Origin: Seminavis robusta
Lineage: Eukaryota > Bacillariophyta > Bacillariophyceae > Naviculales > Naviculaceae
DNA length: 64,000 bases
Direction: 5' to 3'
Assembly (NCBI GenBank): GCA_903772945.1
Contig: CAICTM010000061.1
Span: 62,001-126,000 of the forward strand
Shown here: positions 29,154-41,300 of the stretch, piece after piece
How positions within the stretch are numbered: position 1 is the first letter of the stretch
Layout: every line of letters starts with the position of its first letter
Program-made: the position numbers and the translations under genes
Notes under the pieces: generated by a model
Databases searched by the model: none
Seen by the model: only the letters and a program-made list of their open reading frames with translations
Told to the model about the DNA's origin: nothing

Positions 29154-29672
29154 TCATTCGTTTCGAGCAGTGAGCGTGTATCTGGCCAGTCGGCGGGTGA
29201 AAGAGGTACCTGTATAGTGCGAACGATGGATGGAAGGAGCCTTTACAATGGATATGGCCCCAATGGAAGGATCAACTCTGTCAGTCACAGCCAAAGCCTT
29301 GAGTAACCGCACCCAGCCAAAGCGGGGATTGGCTTCACAGGGCACCAGCTAGCTAGGGAACGATGGATGGAAGGACCACCTTGGTATCTTGGTATGATAT
29401 GATTCGTATCATCTAGCTAGACGTAATAGCCAGTTAGCTAGTATTGTTTTGTATTGCGATGGTTTGAGGTATCTACTAGTGGTTAGTAGGTCTTACTATC
29501 ATAGTACTAGTATACAATACATGTAGTAAATGGCGTGGCATCCACATTTTGGCAATTACAAATTCATGGCTGGTATTCTTTATGGTTCTGGAGCGTCCGC
29601 CGTAGCAATTGTCGCTCCCACCAGCCATTCCTTCATCCATTCATTTGTTTTGAAACCCCACTTGCTTTTATT
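29154..29672. other. Gap between the ankyrin gene and the first paralogue
   Basis: Non-coding with CTAGCTAG strings (29349, 29413, 29431). A segment at about 29564-29630 resembles the 3' flank of the second paralogue at about 31932-31985, so the paralogue duplication included 3' flanking DNA. Confidence 0.5.
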
Positions 29673-30851
29673 TTACGATTGCACAGTTTGTGCTTGTTGT
29701 TGCTCTTGTTCTTGCTGTTGTTCCCACAGTAGTTGCTGCTGTCGGTGTTTTTGGTTCTTGACAAAAACATGAATCCGTTGTCCAATGAGATTGTTGGTGA
29801 CGGCCTGTCGTGCCTTTAAATCGCTCTTGAGTTTGGCAAACGTTTCCTTGTCATCGATAATGTTCTTGACATCTAGATTGGAGTATCCCCATCGATTCAA
29901 CTGGGCTTCTTCCAGCAGTTCTTGTTCGGATGGGCCAAACAAGACAACACGCATGGTAGAAGCACGACGCTGTCGCGGAGCCGTAAAGTGCGTCATGGAG
30001 GCGTTCATACTGTCCACTTCGGTAGCGCGTCGACGGGTGGAAGAAAAGACCTCTGATTGACTCATGCTGGTCGGCAATTTATTGCTGATACTGGCTCGCA
30101 AGCGACTGGTAAAGCTGCTGTTGGACATTCGGGCGGGTCCAGAGCTGGATTTGGTAGGTAGGCTCTGGGTAGCTGGTAGACTGCAACGACGCTCCCGACG
30201 TTGACGTTGACGACGACGAGAGTGGTGACTGGTTTTGCTGGTGAGCCCTTGCGTTTCTTCTTCTTGTTCCTCTTCCTCCTCTTCTACCACAGTGGCTGGT
30301 TGTTGCGACCAACGATCCGACAAGTGTTCACTGGAATCCAATTTCATACTGCTACTACTACTCATACTGGTGATGGCGGCAATGTTGGTGCTCATGCTGC
30401 TCCCCACTGTATAGGTAGCCCGACGACTTTTGCGGGTATTTCGAAAACTCTGTTCCAAGACGGGAGCCGAATGGACCAGTTCCGATGCCTCGTAGTTACG
30501 GCCCAAATAGTGAATGCACGGTTTATCTTCTTCTTCTTCTTCTGGCTCTTCTTGCTCTTGGTTGTTGTAAAACTGAGCCATGGAGGGAATGGTTCCATCC
30601 AAAAAATCGTCATCATCGTCATCTCCTCCAAAGTCTTTTTCACTGCCACAGCTCTCATCATGACCATAGGAAGACTCGGTCAAGTCCATATCATGATCCG
30701 AGAATTCTGCTGTGCGGTCCGTGCCAGTCTCTATAAGCGTATTGTTATCATCGGCAGTGGTAGCCATCTTGACGACAACGGTATCCATCTCTTCACTGCT
30801 CGACATGATGTTCAAAGTTTTAGTCATACTAATACTGCGAATGATCTTCAT
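29673..30851 (-). CDS. Unknown protein, tandem paralogue A
   Basis: 392 residues from the ATG at 30851 (the longer frame starts with GTG). The N-terminal half is acidic and Ser-rich with an Asp run, then a conserved block CIHYLGRNYEASELVHSAPV and LEQSFRNTRK, a glutamate run, and a basic Ser/Arg region. Near the C-terminus is a second conserved block, WGYSNLDVKNIIDDKETFAK, then LKARQAVTNNLIGQRIHVFV, followed by a Gln/Glu-rich end. Both blocks recur in the neighbour at 32012-33145. No known family is recognised; the conserved blocks look like short interaction motifs in a disordered protein. Same strand and order as its paralogue, intronless. Confidence 0.65.
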   Translation of the reverse strand: MKIIRSISMTKTLNIMSSSEEMDTVVVKMATTADDNNTLIETGTDRTAEFSDHDMDLTESSYGHDESCGSEKDFGGDDDDDDFLDGTIPSMAQFYNNQEQEEPEEEEEDKPCIHYLGRNYEASELVHSAPVLEQSFRNTRKSRRATYTVGSSMSTNIAAITSMSSSSSMKLDSSEHLSDRWSQQPATVVEEEEEEQEEETQGLTSKTSHHSRRRQRQRRERRCSLPATQSLPTKSSSGPARMSNSSFTSRLRASISNKLPTSMSQSEVFSSTRRRATEVDSMNASMTHFTAPRQRRASTMRVVLFGPSEQELLEEAQLNRWGYSNLDVKNIIDDKETFAKLKSDLKARQAVTNNLIGQRIHVFVKNQKHRQQQLLWEQQQEQEQQQAQTVQS

Positions 30852-32011
30852 CCTCTCTTTCTTCGAAACAATGGCCGTCAAAGTAAGTGACACAAGTTAG
30901 GAATCCTCTTGGATGGATGCTGACAGCATCCAACGATACAGCGTACTACTAGTACCAGTACATGTTGTAGTCATGACACCTCACCAGAAAAATCATGTCA
31001 AAACGTTGAGCGGAACCATTTTTTCGGCTGCGCTAGACTTGACCTTTAATTCTTCCCTCTACAGTACCAGACACTGGGTTTATTCCATGACTAGCAATGG
31101 CAGTTAGTCTTATTTAATTAACATACATTGACGTAGTTAATCGCGATAAGGCATCGTATATAATTATTGGTTAGACTCTTCGGATGCCCTTGAATGGGAT
31201 CATTAAAACCGTCAGATGGCTTGTTAAGCAAGTGTACATGCAGAAGAAGAGCCTGGAGCGGCATTTACTAGTGATGTATTTAAGTATACGTACTCAACAG
31301 TGTAGAGCAGTATTTAGCAACAGATCTAGAGGCCATTCAGTGGAACCTTGGAGACTTCTTATGACTATATCTTACTTATTCTTCGAGCTTCGGGGGGAAG
31401 TAACTCTTAATCTGAAAGTCTCGAAGGTGGCACCAACCTATAAGCGGTGTGTTGTACAGTAAACGCGACACAATTAAACACTCCGCTTCGTTCGAAGTTG
31501 GCCGACGCCACTTTCTTCTTCATGTGTGTGCTTACCAGTGATTACGGGAGTTAATTTTTGTGGTGGCCCAACTGGCTAAGGGTGGCCGGGAAGCGGGAAG
31601 ACTCCTAGCTCGGATAGCTAGCAATTTGCGGCGTCGAAGCCATAGACGAGACCGGATCGCCGCTTCCCACGACGGACTCGTCAATCGGAGGAATGATTTT
31701 CGGCGGTGTGATCCGTGGGTCTGGTTCTGTTGGTTTGCTGGCTTCCGTACAATCAGCTACCCATAGAGCCGGTTTTCTAGCTACCTACCCTGGTCTCCTA
31801 GCTGGCGGCTCGTAGGATTGAGCACACATACAATACATAGATGAATACTAAGGGTTAGTACCGGTAGTTATGAAGAATATCTAGCTAGATAAGAGAGTAC
31901 ACGCAGAAGAGGCAGCAAATCAAGTGTGAAAAAGGCTGGTATTTGTTGGTTCTGGAAGCAGTCGCCGTAGCTCTCCCACCAGCTCTTTTTCTTTGTTAGT
32001 TGCTTGCTTGT
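30852..32011. other. Gap between the two paralogues
   Basis: About 1.2 kb, the 5' flank of paralogue A and the 3' flank of paralogue B. Short open frames (for example at 31184 and 31560) have no protein-like features. GGTACC- and CTAG-type palindromes occur at 30945-30962 and 31855-31890. Confidence 0.4.
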
Positions 32012-33145
32012 TTATTGCTGTTCTTGCTCTCGTTGTTGTTTTTGTTTTTGACTCTTGACAAAGACATGCAGTCGTTGTACCACCAGACTGTTGGTGACGG
32101 CATTGCGATTTCGCAAGTTGCGCTTTAACTTGGCAAAAGTTTCATCGTCTTCAATGATACTGGCGACATCGGCATTGGTGTATCCCCATTTCTCCAATCC
32201 CCGTTGGGACCATTGCTGTTGTTCCTTTTCTTCCGGAGTCAGACTGGAACCAAAGACTTTGCTGATGAATGTTTCATTCTTCATGATACTCCGTGTCGAG
32301 AGAGCCGTATGTTCGGAATGCGCACTCATCAACTGTAACTGACTGTGACTTCCGCCGCCGTGGTTGGAGGACCGTGAGAGGGGCGTGTGGTAACTGTTTC
32401 GTTGCAGCATCAAGTTGCTGCTGGAGTTGGACTTGGGGGGCAACCCTTGGCGTGCTGCTGACGGTGGGGTGGTGGCGGTGCGAGTGGCTTTGCGGCGATT
32501 GGCGCGTCGTTGTTGTTGTTGCAGTGTTAGTTGTTCCTCACCACTCGTGCTAGTAGGAGGACTGCTGCTGAGGGGTGGCGCCTGATGTTGCTGTTCTTGA
32601 CTGTCATCTTCCAATTTGGCCCAACGATCGGCAATGTGCTCGCTGGCGCCCAGTCCCATGCTGGTGGTACTGGCCGCCAAGTTGTGACTGACCGAATTAT
32701 TGCTGTTACCACGACCCCATCGACTCAAGAGATTGTGCATGGACCCACCCTGATTAAGAAGACTGTCATTGTTGCGGGCGTTTCGAAAACTCTGTTCCAA
32801 GACGGGAGCCGAACTACGAAAGTCCGATGCCTCGTAGTTGCGGCCCATGTAGTGAATGCAGGCATCAATTTCTTCTTCTGGCTTGTCTTGAGAGGGAATA
32901 TCCAACAACAAAGAGCTATTGCTATCCTCGAACAAATACCCGTCGCTGCAAAAACTCGATGCCGAGTCATTGCTGAACATGGAGTGCTCCGTACATGCAA
33001 TGGTGCGAGCAGTGTTCTTGTGAATACTGGCAGCAACTCTACCATTGCCGTGTTTGGCCGTCATGCCAGAGCTGGCGGTTAGGACAGACCCATCTTCGTT
33101 GAAGGAGAGGTTCATGGAGTGGTTCATACTGTGGTCTAGCTTCAT
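32012..33145 (-). CDS. Unknown protein, tandem paralogue B
   Basis: 377 residues from the ATG at 33145. Shares with paralogue A the block CIHYMGRNYEASDF...SAPVLEQSFRNAR (about residues 90-125), a SEHIADRW motif, and the C-terminal block WGYTNADVASIIEDDETFAK, LRNRNAVTNSLVVQRLHVFV, ending in KSQKQKQQREQEQQ. Between these, Ser/Gln/Arg-rich sequence has diverged. The order (motif 1, disordered, motif 2, Gln tail) is the same in both, so the two are tandem duplicates. The WGY...ETFAKLK...QR.HVFVK block may be a small helical domain. Function unknown. Confidence 0.65.
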   Translation of the reverse strand: MKLDHSMNHSMNLSFNEDGSVLTASSGMTAKHGNGRVAASIHKNTARTIACTEHSMFSNDSASSFCSDGYLFEDSNSSLLLDIPSQDKPEEEIDACIHYMGRNYEASDFRSSAPVLEQSFRNARNNDSLLNQGGSMHNLLSRWGRGNSNNSVSHNLAASTTSMGLGASEHIADRWAKLEDDSQEQQHQAPPLSSSPPTSTSGEEQLTLQQQQRRANRRKATRTATTPPSAARQGLPPKSNSSSNLMLQRNSYHTPLSRSSNHGGGSHSQLQLMSAHSEHTALSTRSIMKNETFISKVFGSSLTPEEKEQQQWSQRGLEKWGYTNADVASIIEDDETFAKLKRNLRNRNAVTNSLVVQRLHVFVKSQKQKQQREQEQQ

Positions 33146-35306
33146 TGGGTTTCGTGTGTTTGTATTGTATAGTTCGTGTTGTGTGTTGTGGAGTGGTCGG
33201 TTGTGCTGATGATGAGGTGAAAAAAATATTGTGTGTGATTAGACTCTCGCGGTTCCTCCAAACGCAGCTTCGATCCACTGGCCATAATTAGGGGCTTTTG
33301 TCGCAGAAAGAAGAGTAACCTGGCCGACCCTGTTTAGAATGGTGGATTATGCATAAATGAACCATGACTAGTGAAGCCTGCTTGGCGATAAGCGGAGTTA
33401 AATCCTCATTTGTAACCCGAACTCAAGGCATACTCTTCAGCAAGCTTATGACAAGGCTCAATTACTGATTTCTTACCTCTGACTTTACACACAACTCATC
33501 ATGAGCTTTGTTTGCCAAGGAGTGCGTTACATCTGAACGTCTGATGCCAGTTTTGCAGCTGTCCGCGAGTATCATCCAGATTGTATCATACTAGTACAGC
33601 AATGCCTTCTTCAGACGCTTGTGAAGGAAAGCGAAGACCAACTGGTTCAAGCCATCCATTAACGAACACACTTTTATCAACCAACAAGGTACCACTATAA
33701 CTTGAGCAGTTCTTACAGCTAAACATCAAAACCTAAGCTTAAGAAGCTAAGAAGCTCCTACCTAGTACTCAGATTTTAGAAACGTAAACCAATACGCGTA
33801 GAACCTTTTGATACTGAAATATTAGAATAGACTAGCTAGCTAGCACAGACTTGTATGAAAACTTGCCAGTGTGTTGACACCTCAAAGCACAAGAAATAAT
33901 ACTAGCTAGTCTGACACCATGAAAAAGCTCACTATTTTTGATTGAACCAAACCAATTATGTGAGTGACTGGGCAAGCAAGTTGGAGGGCCAGGTACACTG
34001 GGCATATCCGAGCACTATCATGTTTCATCTAGCTAGCTAGAAGCTTAGCAGGTAGTAAGAAAGTCTTCTATTGAAACTATTGGGCTTGTTTGTTAGTCTA
34101 TAAATCAGATGAGTGGTAAGAATGCTTCGCTACTGACTCCCAGTTAGAGGTATCTTATTACTGAGTTTTAAGTGTATCGCAGTTAGATCAGAGTGGAGCT
34201 GCGAGGACGCGCCAAGCATTCCACAGCAGTGAACAAAGTATTCACGCCAGAAAGCCGGCTTGTCTGCTGTTTGGAGTTTCGAAGCAGCTGAAAATCTTTC
34301 ATAGACTAGTAGAGACCACACTAGCACAAGCTACTAGATAGATCTTCTAAATTTCATCTACGGTAAGGCGTTGCATGCCAACCTTTCTCATCAGGTGCTT
34401 TCTCCGTACCAAAGTGCAGGCAACAATGGCATACCAAAGCTGTCGTGCCTGTGTTAATCTCTTTGTCTGGTTATCCAGTCTGGGATGGAACGGCTGGTTG
34501 TTTAACCAAAAATGGACGTGGGGAATGGAATGATCAATCCAGGCTCTGGCCAGCCACCTAGCTACAATTGATACCTAGTCTGCAAAGCAACCGTGATAAC
34601 AACTGACCACTGTACAGCAGCCTCCAGGCTCGACTCCCGAGAAGCCTGGCGAGCAGGTACCCCTATCGGCACGGATAAAAGATTCGATTCGATTCAACCT
34701 ATTCGCGGAACCATAGTAGCTACCATACGGTAGCTCTAGCTAGATTACGGTTTTTCCTGTTCTGGTCTATTCTTCGACGACCTTAGCTAGCCTATAGGTC
34801 TACTAGCTAGAGTAGTGTAGATCGTTGGTGGACACAATAGACGCCACCAAAAGCTCTTCCAAAGCAGCCGGCCGGTGACCAGCCGGACGATACTACATGT
34901 ACAGCCGTAGTAGTCTAGTACGCGCGGTTCGTACCGTACCATGGATCCTGCAAAAGAAAGGCGCAGTAGGGTTATGGAGGTGCATTAGAAGAAGGGACTG
35001 ACGACATGGGTACGTCATTCGTGACTTCACATTTCCGCAAACTGATGCCACTGCTGGATTACAATACAGTACAAGGAAGCCTCATCCATCATTCCAATGG
35101 GATAGTGCCATCATCCGTATCTTCATCATCAGTGCTCAGGACACCATCAGTTTGTACCCTTAGTTAGCTAGTACCACCGGTAGCCAGATTGCATCATCAA
35201 AGTCAGCAATCCTTTTGTACTGCTGCTTCTCAGCTATACCTGGTACTGTACGTTTTGAATGCTGCTGAAATCCGTGTCCAAACTTGTTCATCAGCGAACC
35301 GCAGCC
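33146..35306. other. Two-kilobase gene-free region
   Basis: No ATG-started frame worth calling. CTAGCTAG strings are at 33832-33844 and 34030-34042, with an ACCGTACCATGG cluster near 34932. An in-frame ATG at 35259 could extend the transporter below by 16 residues. Confidence 0.4.
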
Positions 35307-36411
35307 ATGGCAGCAGCAGCACCGGCGGTTATCCCCTCCCCTTCTGTACTGGATTCCTTATCCAGCAATGTCAACCTAGTCGGTGGTCTTTGGTTTGTCT
35401 CCTCGGCCTTATTGACGACCTATTCAACAACTAGCTTTTTGAAATACCAACATGCCGATTCAGATTCCTGCAAAATACATGTACCAAACCGACTGCATCT
35501 GCCAAGACCACAATTGCTCACACTCTTTCGATTTGGAGGATCCTTACTACTGGGATTACTACTCCATCCAGATGTGCACTTGATATCACGCATCCGAGCT
35601 ACAATGGCGACTATACCAGATTTTGTGCTACCAGCAGCCTTTCTCACTATTGCCAACTATGCCAATTCCATTGCGCTCAATGTGAGTATGTTCTAGCTAG
35701 CTTAGTGTGCCTGCATTGCATTCATTGATCGGTTCACTCATCTGACCCTCTTTGTCTTGGATTGCTACTTTTATTATTACTACTTTTATACAGCGCATTG
35801 GAATATCCCTCACATACACGAGCAAATGCGCCATTCCCATCTTTACCGTGCTGCTCACGTATCTTCTGGATGGACCCACGGCATTGCCGGCATTACCGAC
35901 ATTACTGTCACTGGTTCCGATTGCCGGTGGCATTGCCTTAGCATCCTGGGATTCCCCCGTCTTTGAAGCCAAGGGATTCTCCTTTGCCATGATTTCATCG
36001 TCGGCACAAACCGCCCTCAATGTCTGTAGCAAAAAGGCATTGGCCAAAACGGGTCTCTCGGGAGCCGAAGGACAACGGGCCATGGTTGCTGTTGGGCTCG
36101 CCATTACGGCCGTCTTGTTTTTACTCCAAAAACAACCCGAGCATTGTGTGGACGACGAAATTCCTCCTCCATCCTGGTTGTCGCTGTTGGCCGTCACGGC
36201 ATATCACTTGGAATACGTTCTGTCGTTTACATTTGTGCGCATGGTCGCTCCCGTGGCGTACGGTGCCAGTGATGCGGTCCGACGCTTGGCCATAATCATT
36301 TCCGGCCATTACATGTTTGGTCACGATCGTTTTACGACCGTCAATGTGCTCGGGATTGCCACGGCATTGGTCGGAGCGATGGCTTATGCCATTACCAGTC
36401 ATGCCTTTTAA
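35307..36411 (+). CDS. Triose-phosphate/nucleotide-sugar transporter-like (TPT, DMT superfamily) protein
   Basis: Two exons, 35307-35681 and 35794-36411, with a 112-bp GT-AG phase-0 intron; 330 residues. The start at 35307 (gcagccATGg) has the better context; an ATG at 35259 in the same frame is the alternative. Eight to ten hydrophobic segments are seen, with TPT-family hallmarks: NSIALN/RIGISLTYTSKCAIPIFTVL across the splice site, a central GGIALASW, and the terminal VAPVAYGASDAVRRLAIIIS and GIATALVGAMAYA. The family exchanges phosphorylated sugars or nucleotide sugars across plastid, Golgi or ER membranes. A strong plastid leader is not obvious, so Golgi/ER or an inner plastid membrane are both open. 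Confidence 0.85.
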
Positions 36412-36599
36412 GAAATGAGAGAATCAACCAACCAAGCATCATACCAAACGGTAAGAGATAGAATCAAAAGCTATAGCTAGGGGTATATATGTACATCGGG
36501 AGACTACATCTATGTGCCGGTATTGATCGCACATGCATGGTCCATGGAGGTTCCTTTGCCATGCGGTTGTTTGCTTGCCATGTTTGTTGGTTTGTCTAG

Positions 36600-37892
36600 T
36601 TATTTGGTCCCCCGTACCTTTCTCGATTGTCGTTGAAACCCAGCGTCCATTTTGCGGTCGTGCAATTGTTTCAGTTTGCGAAATTCCCCGCATGCCTCGA
36701 GCGCCCGTTGATTGTGCCGGTCCAAAGCAGTACTAGACGTAGAAATGGTGGTTATGGATAGTTTTTGAATCATGAGTTGTGGTCCATTGGATCGATTCCG
36801 AGCCTTGCAAAAGTCAATGCGGAATCTTGTAGTGTCAGTGTCGAGTGGCGGTAATAGTGCCACAATGTCGGGCCACAGACGGGGCGTGACTTCAATGAGG
36901 AGAATGAGCGATCCGGTTGGAGCTCGTTGAAAGAGTTGTTGAAAGAAAATGTAGTTGGAGTGTCGCAAGGCATGTGCATTTTCGGCAATGGTATACTGAC
37001 AAATGAATACGTCGGTAGTATCGACCAAGGGGAGGCAATTCGTGGCATTGGAAGGATGATCCAGGAGGGATTGGGTAATGTCGCAGGTACCGCCCCATTG
37101 GAGACATGAAGATGTTTGAAGGGCCGTTTGAGTGGCCGTATTCATGGCTTCTACGACATCGTGCCATCCCTCTTCGTAGTCCAAGACTGTTCCCTGAATG
37201 GTAGTGGTGCTGTGGCCGCACGTTCCAAACCAATCAGCAAGCAAAACTCCTACATAGTCATATCCCGGTCCTCCTCCCAAGGACAAGACACGGCAGGTTC
37301 TGCCTGTAGTGCCTGTGGATGTGGATGATAAAGGACAAAACTTTTGGGCATAGACATCTTCTTCTTCCTCCTCGGCATCATAATCTGATCTGTCTTCTTG
37401 TCCTTCCCTCGCACAAGTACGTTTCATAGTAGCAGCAATACCAAGATGGTACTTGGTCAGGAGTAGATCCGCAACGAGTCGGGCTCGACAAAAGAATTCG
37501 AGGGCATAGGCGGATCGGGCGGTGGGATGGGCAAACGATGGCATTTCACCGCGATCCACGCCTTGAGCCAATTGGTAAAACAAGCGGCCAAATTGGGCAT
37601 CGCACGGGGGATGCGGTAACTCTTGGGCCAGACAACTGCGAATGGCATGAACCGCCGCGGTACACCAATTCCGCCAACTGACAAAGTATTTCTTGGAGAG
37701 ACATTGTTGGCGCGACACGCGATGATGCAACCAGTCTTGGAGTTGTTGGGGGGACAAAACATGAGTGCTGGATGCGGCTACAGCATCAATGCTGTACTTG
37801 GCATGACCACGACGAGGACCCACACTGTTAAGCTCCTCCTGAGCTTGCTCACGACCTTCTTCTTTGTCTTCAGATGGCTCCAGAGGAGGCAT
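36600..37892 (-). CDS. SAM-dependent methyltransferase-like protein
   Basis: 430 residues from the ATG at 37892 (the longer frame starts with GTG). About 200 residues in, VLSLGGGPGYDYVGVLLADW resembles motif I of class I SAM-binding methyltransferases, followed by an acidic end of the next strand (TVLDYEEGW) and later TTDVFICQYTIAEN and GSLILLIEVTPR, which fit strands 4 and 5 of the fold. The N-terminal region is helical with Cys and Trp. Acceptor substrate unknown; the arrangement recalls the yeast Bmt5/Bmt6 type of rRNA methyltransferases, but only loosely. Intronless, convergent with the TPT gene and divergent from the SulP gene. Confidence 0.65.
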   Translation of the reverse strand: MPPLEPSEDKEEGREQAQEELNSVGPRRGHAKYSIDAVAASSTHVLSPQQLQDWLHHRVSRQQCLSKKYFVSWRNWCTAAVHAIRSCLAQELPHPPCDAQFGRLFYQLAQGVDRGEMPSFAHPTARSAYALEFFCRARLVADLLLTKYHLGIAATMKRTCAREGQEDRSDYDAEEEEEDVYAQKFCPLSSTSTGTTGRTCRVLSLGGGPGYDYVGVLLADWFGTCGHSTTTIQGTVLDYEEGWHDVVEAMNTATQTALQTSSCLQWGGTCDITQSLLDHPSNATNCLPLVDTTDVFICQYTIAENAHALRHSNYIFFQQLFQRAPTGSLILLIEVTPRLWPDIVALLPPLDTDTTRFRIDFCKARNRSNGPQLMIQKLSITTISTSSTALDRHNQRALEACGEFRKLKQLHDRKMDAGFQRQSRKVRGTK

Positions 37893-38364
37893 GGTGAATG
37901 GCAGGAACACAAGTCTCTATAACGCTACTCAATAAGGTCAGAAAGACAAGAGCAAAGGGTACCGTGGTGTTGCCTTGGGGGCGGTCCTCGATCTCATGGC
38001 CACTGGTCAACCATTGCCGTAGATAATTTCCCTACTCTAAACCCCCTTATATCTTTGCAATGTGAAGGAAAATGGTCAAAAGAATAAGCCAGATAGCCTG
38101 TGATTGATCTACATTTTCAGCCTTAATTTCTAACCCTAGCTAGTCGTTTTGTTCTTTAACCCTACCGTAGATTTGCAGGATCTTTTTGGTGACGACCGTT
38201 CCGGGAAAAGGTTGATGCCAACTCCGACGAAGATACGAGTACGGTGCGCCGAAGAAATGAAACGGCGGAGTTTGCTTTGCTGTTCGATCGTTCAAAGATC
38301 ATTGTTTGCAGATGTTATTACCGTAAAAGTAAAAACATCCCAGACTATACCTGTAGGCAATACC
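37893..38364. promoter_or_regulatory. Shared upstream region of the methyltransferase/SulP pair
   Basis: Holds the second copy of the 35-bp dispersed repeat (38017-38051). The SulP frame is open back to 38149, with an earlier in-frame ATG at 38215, so the 5' end of that gene is not certain. Confidence 0.5.
38017..38051 (+). repeat. Dispersed 35-bp repeat, copy 2
   Basis: Same as 25819-25854 apart from one C. Here it stands alone, about 310 bp upstream of the SulP start, with no recognisable retroelement next to it. Confidence 0.75.
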
Positions 38365-41300
38365 ATGACAGAAGAAGAAGCGCCCAGCAACAGCAATAAG
38401 ACGGGTCCGACCCATCGAGGAGCCACAGGAAGTACCGTTGGTCTTTCCATAGCCGAAGCAGACGAAGGAGCAGGATCTGTGTCTCATCTGCAGAGTTTGT
38501 TCCGCCAAACAGGGCCTCCGCCTCCTCCACCCTTGCCAGTACACAATGAAGAAACAGAAACACAAGAATCCACACTGGAGCGAAAGATTACCCAGAAAAC
38601 GTGCAATAGTAATAGCAAAAGCTATCAAGAAGAAGCCACAGAACAAACGTCTTTGCTAGCACCCCCTCCGGCACCTCCTCCCAACAATCCATTTCATTCG
38701 CGAGATGATTCCTTTGTCATGACATCATCACATCCTCAGTCTCAGTCTAGACTCTCCAGTGCTTCCTATGATTCTTCCGGTTTGTCAGAATTATTCTTGA
38801 GTCCATCGTCTCAAAAGACACCCAAAATGGGACCTGCTGGAGCCAGTCGAAAGATTCCCACGCCACCTCTTAGTACCACCAGCACAAGTACTCAACAACC
38901 ACAAGCTTACAATACTGGTGGTAGTGTCAGGGAACAACCCGTGAAGAAACAACAACCCACACCAAACACCCAGAAAAAGAAAGCAAAACAACAAGAACCC
39001 AGGATTACCTGTCAGGATCTCACCAACCCCACCACTTATATTGGTGCTTTCATGTTTGTTCTCTATCATGGTATGTCTTCTACACTACACATGCTTTTAC
39101 AGTACTAGTATATATATATCTGACATGAACTCACTTGACTCTTTTGCTTCACTTGTACGCATTCTCGTTTACTTATCAGTCGTTTTTACGTTGGCATCCG
39201 GTTCGGCCATTCAACGACCGCATGCCAACAATTCCATTTTGGGATTAATGACCAAAATGGGTGCCCTCGGTATTATCTTTGCCGGACCCGTCTACCTCTA
39301 CAATATTGGAAATGGATTGCCCTGTATGTATCCTACCTGCGATTTGTTCTTGGCGCCTATTTTTGCCAGCATTGCCAAGATTATTGACGATGACTTGGCA
39401 CTACTGACGAACCTCAGTGATGAGGAAAATGACGACATGTTTCTTGCTACGTTTGGTGTGTTGGCATTCATAGGAATGGGATTGGCGGGAGCGTTGCTCC
39501 TGCTGGCGGGTGTCTTTCGAGTGGCCAATCTCGGAGCGTTTTTGCCCTATCCCGTCCTCTGTGGATTCTTTACCGCCGTGGGAATTCTCACGTGGCATTT
39601 GGGATTTGTGGTCGATACCAGTGGCAAATCCTTTCGGACCGTCTTTTTAAATGGTGACACGTCGTTGATTGGGTATGCCTTGATGCATCACATTCCAGGA
39701 GTGATTGTGGCGATCATTATGAAGTATTTGGGACCCAAAAATCCCGCCTATGTCGTGTTGGTACTCTTTGCTACCGTTGCCACCGTGTACATGGTCATGT
39801 TTGTGACGGGCACGTCCCTGGAGGACGCGCGGGGGCAAGGATGGTTCTGGTATCACGAGGATATTGTTTACGAACACAACTCGGCGGCGGTGCGTATATA
39901 GGCAGATAGAATCGAATGAATCATCGCTTTCTATTGCCTGTTTTGTTTTGTGTGATCGTTCAACACAGAGCTGACTTTTTCATTTGTCCTCACACACAAA
40001 CAGATTGGATTTTCCAAGTGGCTTCCTCCGGCACCATTTGGCGTGATTAATGGCATCATCATGGGCAAAGTCCATTGGGTATCGGTCTGGAACGGTATTC
40101 AGCCGGCATGTGCCATGAGCTTTCTCTACCTCATTCGATGTGCACTACATTCTGCATCGCTGCTCAAAAATGTACCCACACTAGCAAGAACGCAAAAGGT
40201 CGAAGAAGAAGTAACGCGTACTTCATTGTTATTAGAGCACCAGCCAAAGCCTCGCAAGAAAACCCGGCTGGAAAAATTCTCGGAGATTGTGGACATTGAG
40301 GAAGTCATGAAAATTGAGCAAACATCCACGCGACAAATCACCGAAGTTGAGCGGGCCAAGCCCACCACTTGGACGCTACAGACCGTCTTGATACAGTATG
40401 GAATAGCCCAGGTCATTTCGGCGTGTGTCGGTGGCTTTGGGACGATTCCCAGTGTGGCCACATCGCATGCCATGTTTGCGGTGAGTACATTCTACACACG
40501 CACACGAGTGGCGTGGCACGAAATCTACATTTGGAAGTCTCACCCGTTCGTTTCGTTGACTTTGGCATCATTATAGCTTCGAGCAGATCGTGTTGCTCCG
40601 CAACTGGGGTCCATCATTCTCATTGCCGTCTTTTACTTGACCGACTTTCGGCTCATTGCCTATGTGCCCAAGATGGCTTTCTCGTGTTTGCTCAGTCTTG
40701 CGTTCATTGATATCACTTTGACCTGGCTGATACGGTCGTACTTCAAAACAAAGTCAAAGCAAGAGTGGCTGGTGGTGCCACTCATTGTGGTGTTTGCCAT
40801 GGGCATGGGTCTGCTCAAAGCGGTGTTTCTGGGTATCGCCATCAGCACCTTTTTGTTTGTGGGGGCATTCTTTCAAAGTGGAGTGGTCAAGTTTGCCGCG
40901 TCAGGTTTGACCATCCGATCTACGATTAAGCGCCCTGTTTCCAGTGCTCAGTGGCTGGACCACCATGGTGATTTGGTTCAAGTTGTGATATTGCAGAACT
41001 ACCTCTTCTTTGGAAACTGTTCCTCCATTTCCTCCTACATTGCTTCCATGTTTGAAGACGTGGACGAAGACGATCAAGAGAATGCCATTTTACCGCCGAT
41101 TCCAAAGTTTGTCGTTTTGGACATGGCGTTGGTTACTGGAATGGACACATCCACGGTTGACATTATTTCCGACATTCTCAACCTGTGTCAAAGGCATGAC
41201 TGCAAGTTGTTCCTTTCCGGGCTTTCCAACAATCTACGAAGTGTGTTGGCCCATGCAGGCGTGAAGCCATTGGGTGGACAACGCTCGGAAAGGAAGCTAC

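Noticed and set aside
30201-30890. 229-codon plus-strand frame with hydrophobic runs
   Set aside because: Antisense to paralogue A; hydrophobic runs come from Glu/Asp/Ser codon runs read backwards.
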